Made by a program: the position numbers and the translations under genes. Below are positions 1 to 6,390 of a stretch of 14,154 nucleotides of DNA, piece after piece (the first letter of the stretch is position 1; each line of letters begins with the position of its first letter). Below the pieces are notes generated by a model, which had not been told where the DNA came from, searched no databases, and saw only the letters and a program-made list of their open reading frames with translations. This DNA comes from Bacteroidota bacterium (GTDB lineage Bacteria > Bacteroidota > Bacteroidia > UKL13-3): the NCBI GenBank assembly GCA_004293295.1, contig RDYC01000251.1:1-14154 (forward strand), in the 5' to 3' direction.

Positions 1-457
1 CCCAATCTAAAATGCGGCTTCCTACTCCATGTAAATCATAAAAAGTTGCATAAGATGGGTTTGCCAAATAGCTATTTATGGCTTGCTTAATTTCAAACAC
101 CTCATAGGCATTAAACCCTAGATGAATTGCAGCAGCTCCTAACCCGGTTGCGAAATAGTAAATAAAAAACCGTTTGGCACCCCAGTAGTTCTCCAGCACA
201 CTACCAAACATCCATAAACTGAACATATTAAAAAACAGGTGCCAAAAATCACCATGCATAAATATATGTGTAATGAGTTGATAGGGCTTGAAGTATTCAG
301 ACTCGGGATAAAACAATCCCAACTGCCTGTTTAAACTCAGGCCGAATCTTTCTTGCATAACCAAACCTATTAAAAAGCTTAAGCCATTTATAATAAGCAA
401 GTTTTTTACAACAGGGGGTAAAATACTAAAGCCAACGGGTCTGAAATTATTTTGCAT
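1..457 (-). CDS. Rhomboid family intramembrane serine protease, C-terminus cut by window edge
   Basis: I translated this from the reverse complement. It begins with ATG at 457 and stays open for 152 codons to the window edge. Rhomboids are multi-spanning membrane proteases that cleave transmembrane substrates within the bilayer. The visible part has a hydrophobic first segment (residues 16-34), then the family motif FWHLFFN (residues 71-77). In that motif H73 and N77 match the conserved His and oxyanion-hole Asn of E. coli GlpG transmembrane helix 2. A further hydrophobic stretch follows at about 97-115. The catalytic Ser (GxSG) and His would lie beyond the window, so activity cannot be judged. 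The frame is open a little upstream of 457, but only weak start codons occur there. The gene follows rpoD on the same strand, separated by a terminator, so it is probably transcribed independently. Confidence 0.88.
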   Translation of the reverse strand, partial: MQNNFRPVGFSILPPVVKNLLIINGLSFLIGLVMQERFGLSLNRQLGLFYPESEYFKPYQLITHIFMHGDFWHLFFNMFSLWMFGSVLENYWGAKRFFIYYFATGLGAAAIHLGFNAYEVFEIKQAINSYLANPSYATFYDLHGVGSRILDW

Positions 458-493
458 GCTACGGTAAATCAAAAACCAGTCCTGTTTATGCAA

Positions 494-501
494 CAAAACT
501 A
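494..501 (-). promoter_or_regulatory. Candidate -7 box for the rhomboid gene
   Basis: The minus strand reads TAGTTTTG, a full match to the Bacteroidota -7 consensus TAnnTTTG, 36 nt before the ATG at 457. No clear TTTG -33 element is found at the usual spacing. A second match, TATTTTTG at 510-517, is part of the terminator's T-run. Such boxes occur often by chance in AT-rich DNA. Confidence 0.25.
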
Positions 502-517
502 AAACCTGCCAAAAATA

Positions 518-550
518 AAAAACATCTGCCGTTTTATGACAGATGTTTTT
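518..550 (-). terminator. Rho-independent terminator of rpoD
   Basis: A perfect 11-bp inverted repeat (arms 518-528 and 540-550, core CATCTG/CAGATG) encloses an 11-nt loop. On the minus strand the hairpin is followed by a T-run (TTTTTTATTTTT), the layout of an intrinsic terminator. It lies 25 nt past the rpoD stop codon and before the rhomboid start. Confidence 0.85.
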
Positions 551-575
551 AGTGAGTTATACACGAGTGCCGTGT

Positions 576-1439
576 TTATCCTAAGTAGGCTTTTAATATT
601 TTACTCTTACTTGACTTTCTTAACCTGCGTAAGGCTTTCTCTTTTATTTGACGAACCCTCTCGCGCGTTAAGCCAATTTTTTCGCTGATATCTTCAAGCG
701 TGTGTGCCGGACCGCCATCTAAACCATAATAAAATTTTAGCACATCGCGCTCCTTTTCACTAAGGGTTGAAATAACCCTATTGATTTCTTTTTGTAAAGA
801 TTCGTTAATCAGTTGTACATCCGGCCTTGGCTCATCGTTGCTGTCCAAAATACCAAGCAATGTATTGTCCTCTCCTTCGGTTAGCGGAGCATCAATTGAT
901 AAGTGGCGGCCTGTTGAACGCAATGCATTTTCAACTTCTTGCAGCGGTAAATCCATCTCAATAGCAATTTCCTCTACGGTTGGCTCTCGCTCTAACCGTT
1001 GCTCCAGCTTGGCTGCAACTCCACCAATTCTTCCTATTGACCCTACCTTGTTTAGAGGAAGGCGCACAATCCTAGATTGATCTGCCAATGCTTGCAAAAT
1101 AGATTGGCGAATCCACCAAACTGCATAAGAAATGAACTTAAATCCACGGGTTTCGTCAAAGCGTTTTGCTGCTTTTATTAACCCCAGATTTCCTTCATTA
1201 ATAAGGTCGCCTAAGGTTAGCCCTTGGTTTTGATATTGTTTTGATACGGATACCACAAAACGGAGATTTGCATTTACCAGACGCTCCAAAGCAACCTGAT
1301 CGCCTTCCCTGATTCTGCGCGCCAATTCAACTTCTTCTTGGGCGTCAATCATCGGAACTTTACTTATCTCGTTCAGGTACTTGTCTAGCGATTTACTTTC
1401 ACGGTTGGTAAACTGCTTGCTTATTTTTAACTGTCTCAT
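576..1439 (-). CDS. rpoD: Primary (housekeeping) RNA polymerase sigma factor, sigma-70 family
   Basis: This 287-residue sigma-70 directs RNA polymerase to housekeeping promoters. It opens with a short conserved N-terminus (MRQLKISKQFTNRES) and lacks region 1.1, as is usual for the Bacteroidota primary sigma. Region 1.2 covers about residues 16-48. Region 2 covers about 53-120 and includes core-binding NLRFVVSVSKQYQNQG (58-73) and the -10-recognition stretch TRGFKFISYAVWWIRQ (97-112). Region 3 runs about 123-200, with the 3.2 segment SIDAPLTEGED at 181-191. Region 4 runs about 215-277, with the -35 helix-turn-helix TLEDISEKIGLTRERVRQ (247-264). It ends in KAYLG, as these proteins typically do. 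It is transcribed alone, from a putative promoter at 1487-1520 to the terminator at 518-550. The divergence of this sigma explains the TTTG/TAnnTTTG promoters used elsewhere in the window. Identity is close to certain. Confidence 0.97.
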   Translation of the reverse strand: MRQLKISKQFTNRESKSLDKYLNEISKVPMIDAQEEVELARRIREGDQVALERLVNANLRFVVSVSKQYQNQGLTLGDLINEGNLGLIKAAKRFDETRGFKFISYAVWWIRQSILQALADQSRIVRLPLNKVGSIGRIGGVAAKLEQRLEREPTVEEIAIEMDLPLQEVENALRSTGRHLSIDAPLTEGEDNTLLGILDSNDEPRPDVQLINESLQKEINRVISTLSEKERDVLKFYYGLDGGPAHTLEDISEKIGLTRERVRQIKEKALRRLRKSSKSKILKAYLG

Positions 1440-1785
1440 TATTGGATGTTACTCCTTACTTTTAATTAAAGGGATGCAAATTTGGTGAAATATAACGGAT
1501 TTCACAGTATTTACAACAAGTTTTTTATTGATTTTGATTTTAGCCTTTTACTTTTTTTGACAAAAAGCGCAATAACCTCTCTCTCAATACACTAAATTTT
1601 ATGAAGGACTTATTCAGCTCAATACACTTACCGATAGGCCACATTGATGTGATAAAAATCATGCTGATAACCGGAATGTGCTATTGTTCGATAAACACGC
1701 CCAAATACTCCTTATCAACACCGCAAAAATTCGGCCAGTTTTTAATTATCGCCAACCTTATTACGCCAGGTAAGAGTATGCCCCT
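1440..1785. other. 346-bp intergenic region between marC-type gene and rpoD; no convincing gene
   Basis: The rpoD-proximal part holds the putative rpoD promoter and leader. The rest has only weak coding signals. The frame of the MarC-type gene stays open for 34 codons past its TAA, up to a TAG near 1681. The same frame then carries a 40-codon ATG-initiated reading frame from 1662 down to 1540 (minus), rich in hydrophobic and then basic residues. A 62-codon plus-strand frame at 1601-1789 runs over the end of the MarC-type gene. I recognise none of these as a protein family and do not call a gene. No hairpin terminator is evident after the MarC-type stop. Confidence 0.5.
1487..1520 (-). promoter_or_regulatory. 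Candidate rpoD promoter
   Basis: On the minus strand the -33-like element is CTTGTTG (TTG at 1514-1516). After a 19-nt spacer comes TATATTTC (1487-1494), one mismatch from TAnnTTTG. This predicts a leader of about 40 nt to the ATG at 1439. An AAGGAG-like purine run lies about 12 nt before the start codon, somewhat far for a Shine-Dalgarno site. Confidence 0.4.
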
Positions 1786-2352
1786 TTAAATATTTGTTTT
1801 GAATAGTTTAACCGCAATTGCCAATAAGATAATGCCAAAAAATTTACGCACCAATATTAAGCCAGACTTGCCAAGAAGGCGCTCAATATGTTTGGTTGAC
1901 TTAAGCACAGCATAAACAATAATTAAGTTCAATACGATACCAACCGCGATGTTTTGTATTTGGTAAACTGCCTTTAGGGAAATGATGGTGGTTAGCGTTC
2001 CGCTTCCTGCAATAATTGGAAAAGCTATTGGAATAATGCTTCCTGACTTCTCTTCTGGGTCTGTTCTAAACAAGTCTATTCCCAAAATCATCTCAATAGC
2101 AATTACAAAAATTACCAAGGAGCCGGCAACGGCAAAAGAAGAAACATCTATGCCAAAAAGTCCTAAAAAACGTTCCCCTACTAAAAGAAAGAGTACCATG
2201 AGCATCCCAGCGGCAATGGTTGCCTTGCCTGAGTCAATATGCTTTACCTTCTGCCTAATGCTTAAAATAATAGGAGTTGCTCCCAAAATATCAATCATTG
2301 CGAACAAGGTTAATGTAATGGTAAGTATTTCCTGAAAAGAGAAAAAATTCAT
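1786..2352 (-). CDS. MarC family integral membrane protein (NAAT family)
   Basis: This is a 188-residue, highly hydrophobic protein of about six transmembrane segments, the normal length for the MarC family. Family landmarks are FAMIDILGATPIILS (residues 17-31, the conserved D..G..P in the first helix), the middle segment IEMILGID, and the loop IPIAFPIIAGSGTLTTI in the second half, related to the P.A.P...GPG motif. MarC proteins are inner-membrane proteins annotated as neutral amino-acid or antibiotic-resistance transporters. The link of E. coli MarC to multiple antibiotic resistance has been withdrawn, so the substrate is unknown. The gene is divergent from fabG and has a TAnnTTTG box 4 nt before its ATG. 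No partner gene suggests a specific role. Confidence 0.9.
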   Translation of the reverse strand: MNFFSFQEILTITLTLFAMIDILGATPIILSIRQKVKHIDSGKATIAAGMLMVLFLLVGERFLGLFGIDVSSFAVAGSLVIFVIAIEMILGIDLFRTDPEEKSGSIIPIAFPIIAGSGTLTTIISLKAVYQIQNIAVGIVLNLIIVYAVLKSTKHIERLLGKSGLILVRKFFGIILLAIAVKLFKTNI

Positions 2353-2356
2353 GCGG

Positions 2357-2364
2357 CAAAAGTA
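2357..2364 (-). promoter_or_regulatory. -7 promoter box of the MarC-type gene, consistent with a leaderless mRNA
   Basis: The minus strand reads TACTTTTG, then CCGC, then ATG. The perfect TAnnTTTG match would place transcription start at or within a base or two of the AUG. No recognisable TTTG -33 element is found at 19-21 nt spacing, which lowers confidence. Confidence 0.45.
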
Positions 2365-2413
2365 GGCTAATGCAAGTTGATGTAAGATGATAAAAAATAG
2401 CTTTCACCAATTC

Positions 2414-2428
2414 TTATAGACACTATAA
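2414..2428. repeat. 15-bp inverted repeat in the marC-type/fabG divergent region
   Basis: TTATAG and CTATAA flank the 3-nt centre ACA, a perfect 6-bp dyad with operator-like dimensions. It lies between the two divergent promoters. The regulator is unknown, and a dyad this AT-rich may be chance. Confidence 0.3.
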
Positions 2429-2471
2429 AATAACTTCAAACAGTTTACAATTAACACGGGGCAAAAGTTTA

Positions 2472-2503
2472 TTTGCGTAAAAGCTGTATACTGCCTAGTT
2501 TTA
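2472..2503 (+). promoter_or_regulatory. fabG promoter
   Basis: TTTG at 2472-2475, a 20-nt spacer, then TAGTTTTA at 2496-2503 (one mismatch from TAnnTTTG). The predicted start near 2508-2510 leaves a short leader of about 15 nt before the ATG at 2525. No strong Shine-Dalgarno sequence is present, which is common in Bacteroidota. Confidence 0.55.
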
Positions 2504-2524
2504 CCAAAGTTTAATTTTCATTTT

Positions 2525-3274
2525 ATGACGTTATTAGCAGGAAAAACCGCATTGGTTACGGGAGCTACAAGGGGCATTGGAAAAGGCATTGCCCTTAAAC
2601 TTGCGCAGGAAGGAGCAAACATTGCCTTTACTTTTGTAAGTTCAGTTGAAAAGGCTCAAGCTTTTGAGGCTGAGTTGGCAGCATTGGGCGTTCAGGCCAA
2701 GGGATACCAAAGTAATGCCGCTGAATTTGCGGAAGCGGAAAAACTGGTTGAAGAAATTGTTAAAACCTTTGGAACACTGGATATTTTGGTGAACAATGCG
2801 GGAATAACTCGCGACAATTTATTGATGCGTATGAATGAACAAATGTGGGACGAAGTGATGGACACCAACCTAAAGTCAGCATTTGCATTAATAAAAGCAG
2901 CCCAACGCCCCATGATGAAAGCCCGAAGTGGCTCCATTATCAATATCACTTCGGTGGTTGGCATTACCGGAAATGCCGGACAGGCCAACTATGCTGCCTC
3001 TAAAGCCGGTATGATTGGTCTAACCAAATCAGTTGCCAAAGAACTTGGATCAAGAAACATTCGATGCAATGCCATTGCGCCAGGTTTTATAGAAACTGAA
3101 ATGACTGAAGCCCTTAATGAAGAAACCCGCGCTGAATGGGTTAAAGGAATACCGCTTAAAAGAGGCGGAACACCGGAAGATGTAGCAAACTCAGTATTAT
3201 TTTTGGCGTCAAACCTTTCTGCTTACGTAAGCGGACAAACCATCTGTGTTGATGGGGGTATGGTAATGCCTTAA
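2525..3274 (+). CDS. fabG: 3-oxoacyl-[acyl-carrier-protein] reductase
   Basis: This 249-residue classical short-chain dehydrogenase/reductase is the usual FabG length. FabG reduces 3-oxoacyl-ACP to 3-hydroxyacyl-ACP with NADPH in each round of type II fatty-acid elongation in the cytoplasm. Visible motifs are the Rossmann glycine motif TGATRGIG (12-19), NNAG (90-93), catalytic Ser143 in NITSVVG, the YxxxK pair Tyr156/Lys160 in YAASKAG, and the segment IAPGFIETEMT (184-194) followed by a C-terminal GQTICVDGGM. The ATG at 2525 is the natural start, and the protein begins MTLLAGKTALVTG. No other fatty-acid genes lie nearby, so the FabG name rests on overall similarity. A related SDR reductase with another substrate is possible but less likely. 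Confidence 0.92.
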   Translation: MTLLAGKTALVTGATRGIGKGIALKLAQEGANIAFTFVSSVEKAQAFEAELAALGVQAKGYQSNAAEFAEAEKLVEEIVKTFGTLDILVNNAGITRDNLLMRMNEQMWDEVMDTNLKSAFALIKAAQRPMMKARSGSIINITSVVGITGNAGQANYAASKAGMIGLTKSVAKELGSRNIRCNAIAPGFIETEMTEALNEETRAEWVKGIPLKRGGTPEDVANSVLFLASNLSAYVSGQTICVDGGMVMP

Positions 3275-3350
3275 CTGCTTTTACCCGAAATTGCTTATAT
3301 TACAAAACAAAAAATACCGTTATTTATCCATTGCTCAGCAATTTACCCTA

Positions 3351-3358
3351 TATCATTG
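3351..3358 (+). promoter_or_regulatory. Weak candidate -7 box upstream of the VWA-like membrane protein
   Basis: TATCATTG differs by one base from TAnnTTTG, and TTG at 3331-3333 lies 17 nt upstream of it. The predicted start of about 3364 would precede the GTG start at 3386. No hairpin terminator separates fabG from this gene, so read-through from fabG is also possible. Confidence 0.25.
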
Positions 3359-3385
3359 CATTAAACAACCAAACAAGCGTTATCT

Positions 3386-5473
3386 GTGTTTTTAACTGAA
3401 TACCCCTTCTGGCTTAGCTTTATTTGCATATTACTTGCTTTTGCAGGAAGTTGGTTTCTATACCGCAACAATCCACTAAAACTGGATGGAAGGTGGAAGA
3501 AGCAATTGAATTGGGCTCTTTTTGCATTTCGGTTTTTCGTACTATTTATTCTTTCCTTTCTGCTTCTAGGCCCTTTATTAAATTTGGTATCTACTAAAAC
3601 TCAAAAGCCCATTATTGTTTATGCTATTGATAATTCACAATCTATTCTATTGGGCCATGATGCTGTTTCTTTAAAAGAAACTTTCTCAAAACACTTTGAA
3701 AAAATTCAAACTGACTTGGGTAGCGATTATGAAGTTGTGCCGTACTTAATGGGTTCAAATTTATCAATTGGGGCCAACCCAAGTTTTAGTGATAAAGAAA
3801 GCCACCTGTCTGGATTGTTTTCGGCCCTTAAAGACAAGTATGACAATAGCAATTTGGGGGGCATTATACTGGCTACTGACGGATTATACAACAAAGGTGA
3901 AAACCCATTGCAAACTGTTAAGCAAATTAAAGCCCCCATCTACCCGATTGCCTTAGGCGATACCATTCAGCGTAAAGATGTACTGATTAGAAATGTGCGC
4001 ACAAACAACATTGTATTTAAAGGAAATACCTTCCCTATACAAATTGATGTAGCTGCTTATGCTGCCGAAGGAGAAAGTGCCCTTTTACAGGTTTCGAAGA
4101 ATGGTATTGTAATTTTTAAACAACCTATTACACTTGGCGCAAACTACTTTAACACCATTAACGCCAATATAACTGCAACAGAAAATGGCACACAGCATTA
4201 TATTGTTTCGCTTTCTGCGTTAAAAAATGAAGTAAGTTTAGCCAATAATAACAAAGATGTTTTTATACAGGTAGTAGATGGCAAACAACAAATAGGGTTA
4301 CTTGGTTATACTCCCCACCCTGATATAAGTGCTTTACAACGAAGTATTCAACAAAATGAGAACTATGCTGTGAAAAGTGCTATTTTTTCTCAAGGAGAAA
4401 CGATTGACAACCCTAACCAATATAATTTGGTTATTCTGCATCAGCTTCCCGGAATTAACGGAGAAGGTGTGAACTTGATTAAGCAACTTAAGGAAATGAA
4501 TATCCCATTACTTTATGTTATTGGTGCACAAACAAACCTTGCTTACCTCAATCAATTAGAACCTCTTATACAAATAGGCGGCTACCGAGGGGCTGTAAAC
4601 GAAACAACACCGTTGGTTCAAGATAACTTTAGTTTATTTACGCTGACTGATGATGAAAAAGAGGTCATTAAAAAGTTTCCTCCGTTAAGCAGCCCTTTTG
4701 GTTCGTATAGAATAACCGGAGAAATTGAGGTATTGCTTAAGCAACAAATTGGTTATGTAAAAACCGATTTTCCTTTACTGTTTTTTTCTAAGGGTGGAAA
4801 TGGTCGGTCAGGCTTTTTATTTGGAGAAGGTTTTTGGAAATGGAGCTTGCACGATATGGGATTAAGTAATCAACATACCAGTGCAACCCTCATCAATAGC
4901 TCTATACAATACCTCACCAGTAAAAAAGACCAAAACAAACTCCGTTTATCCGGTAAAAAGGTTTTTGACGAAAATGAGGAAATTCTGTTTGATGCAGAAT
5001 TGTATAATGAAAGCTATCAACTCATCAATAATCCGGAGTTAAACATCTTGATAAGCAGCACAACCGGAAAAGATTATAAGTTTAGCTTTACCAAAACTGC
5101 TCAGGCTTACACCTTAAATGCCGGAGTATTTCCTTCCGGTGTTTATAACTATACAGCCACCTGCTTTGTTGGTACAGCAGAGCGAAAAGTTACGGGACAG
5201 TTTATGGTAAAACCATTACAGGCCGAGTTTATTCAAACAACTGCCAACCATCAATTACTGAATCAATTGGCTAATGAAAGTGGCGGTAAATTGTTTCATT
5301 TAACCAACTTGAATGAAATGAATCAATCCATTAAACAGAACCCGCTGATTAAACCCATTATTTACCAAAACAATGAGTTAAGGAGTTGGATTGATTTGAA
5401 GTGGCTGTTTATGTTGATTATGGTTGTGCTTTCGTTGGAGTGGTTTGTACGTAAATGGAATGGAAGTATTTAA
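3386..5473 (+). CDS. Large membrane protein with VWA-like and GATase-like segments, conserved Bacteroidota type
   Basis: This 695-residue protein has two N-terminal transmembrane segments (about 8-26 and 43-66) and one at the C-terminus (about 670-688), with a large soluble region between. After the second helix comes VYAIDNSQSI, where D82, S84 and S86 form a DxSxS-like metal-site motif of von Willebrand A domains. ILATDGLYNKG around residue 165 resembles the conserved T-D strand of that fold. The middle part (about 300-400, LGYTPHPDISAL and YNLVILHQLPG) resembles the glutamine-amidotransferase-like Rossmann segment found in BatA-type membrane proteins, without a visible catalytic Cys. Such proteins are widespread and uncharacterised in Bacteroidota. 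The start is a GTG, because a TAA lies seven codons upstream and no ATG precedes the first helix. It ends 3 bp before the convergent recR stop codon. The cellular role is unknown. Confidence 0.8.
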   Translation: MFLTEYPFWLSFICILLAFAGSWFLYRNNPLKLDGRWKKQLNWALFAFRFFVLFILSFLLLGPLLNLVSTKTQKPIIVYAIDNSQSILLGHDAVSLKETFSKHFEKIQTDLGSDYEVVPYLMGSNLSIGANPSFSDKESHLSGLFSALKDKYDNSNLGGIILATDGLYNKGENPLQTVKQIKAPIYPIALGDTIQRKDVLIRNVRTNNIVFKGNTFPIQIDVAAYAAEGESALLQVSKNGIVIFKQPITLGANYFNTINANITATENGTQHYIVSLSALKNEVSLANNNKDVFIQVVDGKQQIGLLGYTPHPDISALQRSIQQNENYAVKSAIFSQGETIDNPNQYNLVILHQLPGINGEGVNLIKQLKEMNIPLLYVIGAQTNLAYLNQLEPLIQIGGYRGAVNETTPLVQDNFSLFTLTDDEKEVIKKFPPLSSPFGSYRITGEIEVLLKQQIGYVKTDFPLLFFSKGGNGRSGFLFGEGFWKWSLHDMGLSNQHTSATLINSSIQYLTSKKDQNKLRLSGKKVFDENEEILFDAELYNESYQLINNPELNILISSTTGKDYKFSFTKTAQAYTLNAGVFPSGVYNYTATCFVGTAERKVTGQFMVKPLQAEFIQTTANHQLLNQLANESGGKLFHLTNLNEMNQSIKQNPLIKPIIYQNNELRSWIDLKWLFMLIMVVLSLEWFVRKWNGSI

Positions 5474-5476
5474 CTT

Positions 5477-6079
5477 TTACTGGTAGGGCACACGCAAGGC
5501 AATACTTCTTCCTAACGTTACCTCGTCAGCATACTCCAATTCGCCACCAATAGCAATTCCTCTTGATATGGTGCTGATATTAACCGGTAAACTCTTTAGT
5601 TTTTTTGATAAATAAAACACCGTTGTGTCGCCCTCCATGGTAGCACTTAATGCCATAATTACCTCTGTAGTTTTTTCTGTTTGTATACGCTCCACAAGTT
5701 GGTCAATATTTAATTGATCGGGACCTATTCCGCTAACGGGATTGATTAATCCGCCAATAACGTGATAAATTCCATTAAACTGGTTTGTGTTTTCAATGGC
5801 AATTACATCCCTTAAGTCTTCAACCACACAAATGGTATGTTGATTCCGTTTGGGATTATTACAAATATTGCAAATTTCTGCATCGCTCACATTACCACAC
5901 CTGCTGCAATACTTTATTTGGGTACGCAATTTAATTACTGCTTCACCTAGCTTAACAACATCTTGTTGTTGTTGCTTTAGCAAGTGAAGTACCATGCGCA
6001 TGGCAGACTTTTTTCCTACTCCGGGAAACTTGCTTAATTCATTAACGGCTTCCTCAATTAGTGCCGATGGATAATTCAT
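5477..6079 (-). CDS. recR: Recombination mediator protein RecR
   Basis: RecR, 200 residues (normal length), works with RecO (and RecF) to load RecA on SSB-coated single-stranded DNA during gap repair. Domains in order are: an N-terminal helix-hairpin-helix region (LSKFPGVGKKSAMRMVLHLL, 15-34); a four-cysteine zinc finger with C58, C61, C70 and C73 (CSRC and CNIC); a Toprim domain starting with ICVVEDLRDVIAIE (83-96); and a C-terminal Walker-like stretch, ISRGIAIGGELEYADEVTLG. The ATG at 6079 sits just after a consensus -7 box. No recF or recO is nearby. The gene converges with the preceding membrane-protein gene with 3 bp between stop codons and no room for a dedicated terminator. Confidence 0.97.
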   Translation of the reverse strand: MNYPSALIEEAVNELSKFPGVGKKSAMRMVLHLLKQQQQDVVKLGEAVIKLRTQIKYCSRCGNVSDAEICNICNNPKRNQHTICVVEDLRDVIAIENTNQFNGIYHVIGGLINPVSGIGPDQLNIDQLVERIQTEKTTEVIMALSATMEGDTTVFYLSKKLKSLPVNISTISRGIAIGGELEYADEVTLGRSIALRVPYQ

Positions 6080-6083
6080 TTGC

Positions 6084-6115
6084 CAAAGGTATTAATAAAT
6101 TTAATGCGGGCGAAA
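6084..6115 (-). promoter_or_regulatory. recR promoter, consistent with a leaderless mRNA
   Basis: On the minus strand TTTC (6112-6115, one mismatch from TTTG), a 20-nt spacer, then TACCTTTG (6084-6091), a perfect TAnnTTTG. Only GCAA separates the box from the ATG at 6079, so transcription should begin at or next to the AUG. Confidence 0.55.
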
Positions 6116-6134
6116 ATGAAATCGGATAATGGAT

Positions 6135-6150
6135 TTGTGGTTTTCCACAA
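6135..6150. repeat. Hairpin-forming inverted repeat near recR
   Basis: TTGTGG and CCACAA form a perfect 6-bp stem with loop TTTT, about 20 bp upstream of the recR -33 element. There is no T-run after it, so it looks more like an operator than a terminator. Confidence 0.4.
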
Positions 6151-6286
6151 CAATTACTCATCTTATACCAACGATTGGTGATTCAAGGGTTGCTCTTCAT
6201 TGTTCCACAAATTTGAGTAAGGGTACTTAACTCAATTAAAAATATATAACACATTGGTTATCAAACACAAGTAAACATGCTATCTT

Positions 6287-6306
6287 GTTTGTACCAGTTT
6301 GTACCA
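6287..6306 (+). repeat. Tandem 10-bp direct repeat GTTTGTACCA x2 inside an inverted repeat
   Basis: Two exact head-to-tail copies of GTTTGTACCA, a spacing of about one DNA helical turn. The pair lies within 9-bp inverted arms at 6259-6267 and 6310-6318, roughly 50-70 bp upstream of the symporter -33 element. This layout would suit cooperative binding of an activator, which is inference only. Confidence 0.5.
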
Positions 6307-6353
6307 AGTTGTTTGATATACTTTACATGTGGCATTTCGTGTGACTAATTATA

Positions 6354-6385
6354 TTTTACCCAATAGCCCATCCTTTATACATTTG
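6354..6385 (+). promoter_or_regulatory. Symporter promoter, consistent with a leaderless mRNA
   Basis: TTTT (6354-6357, one mismatch from TTTG), a 20-nt spacer, then TACATTTG (6378-6385), a perfect -7 box. TGACC separates it from the ATG at 6391. The box overlaps the alternative GTG start at 6385, which argues against that start. Confidence 0.55.
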
Positions 6386-6390
6386 TGACC

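Larger units (their letters stand above)
6080..6390. other. 311-bp divergent control region between recR and the symporter gene
   Basis: No open frame of note. Promoters lie at both ends, and between them is an unusual density of dyads. These are: TTGTGG/CCACAA with a TTTT loop (6135-6150); ACCAA/TTGGT (6167-6179) enclosed by TTACTCA/TGAGTAA arms (6154-6160, 6214-6220); and 9-bp arms TATCAAACA/TGTTTGATA (6259-6267, 6310-6318) enclosing a tandem repeat. TTCCACAA also occurs twice, 60 bp apart (6143 and 6203). I infer a regulatory region, but the regulators are unknown. Confidence 0.5.

Noticed and set aside
1601..1789. 62-codon plus-strand reading frame between rpoD and the MarC-type gene
   Set aside because: It overlaps the end of the MarC-type gene, has no recognisable motif or ribosome binding site, and no family resemblance. 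More likely chance.
6141..6210. DnaA-box-like sequences (TTTTCCACA and TGTTCCACA) in the recR/symporter gap
   Set aside because: They differ from TTATCCACA by one and two bases, there are only two, and no dnaA, AT-rich unwinding element or replication gene is nearby. Not enough to call an origin.
6135..6318. Possible riboswitch or CRISPR-like repeats
   Set aside because: The repeats are few, short and of differing sequence, with no regular spacing, and the predicted symporter transcript starts after them.
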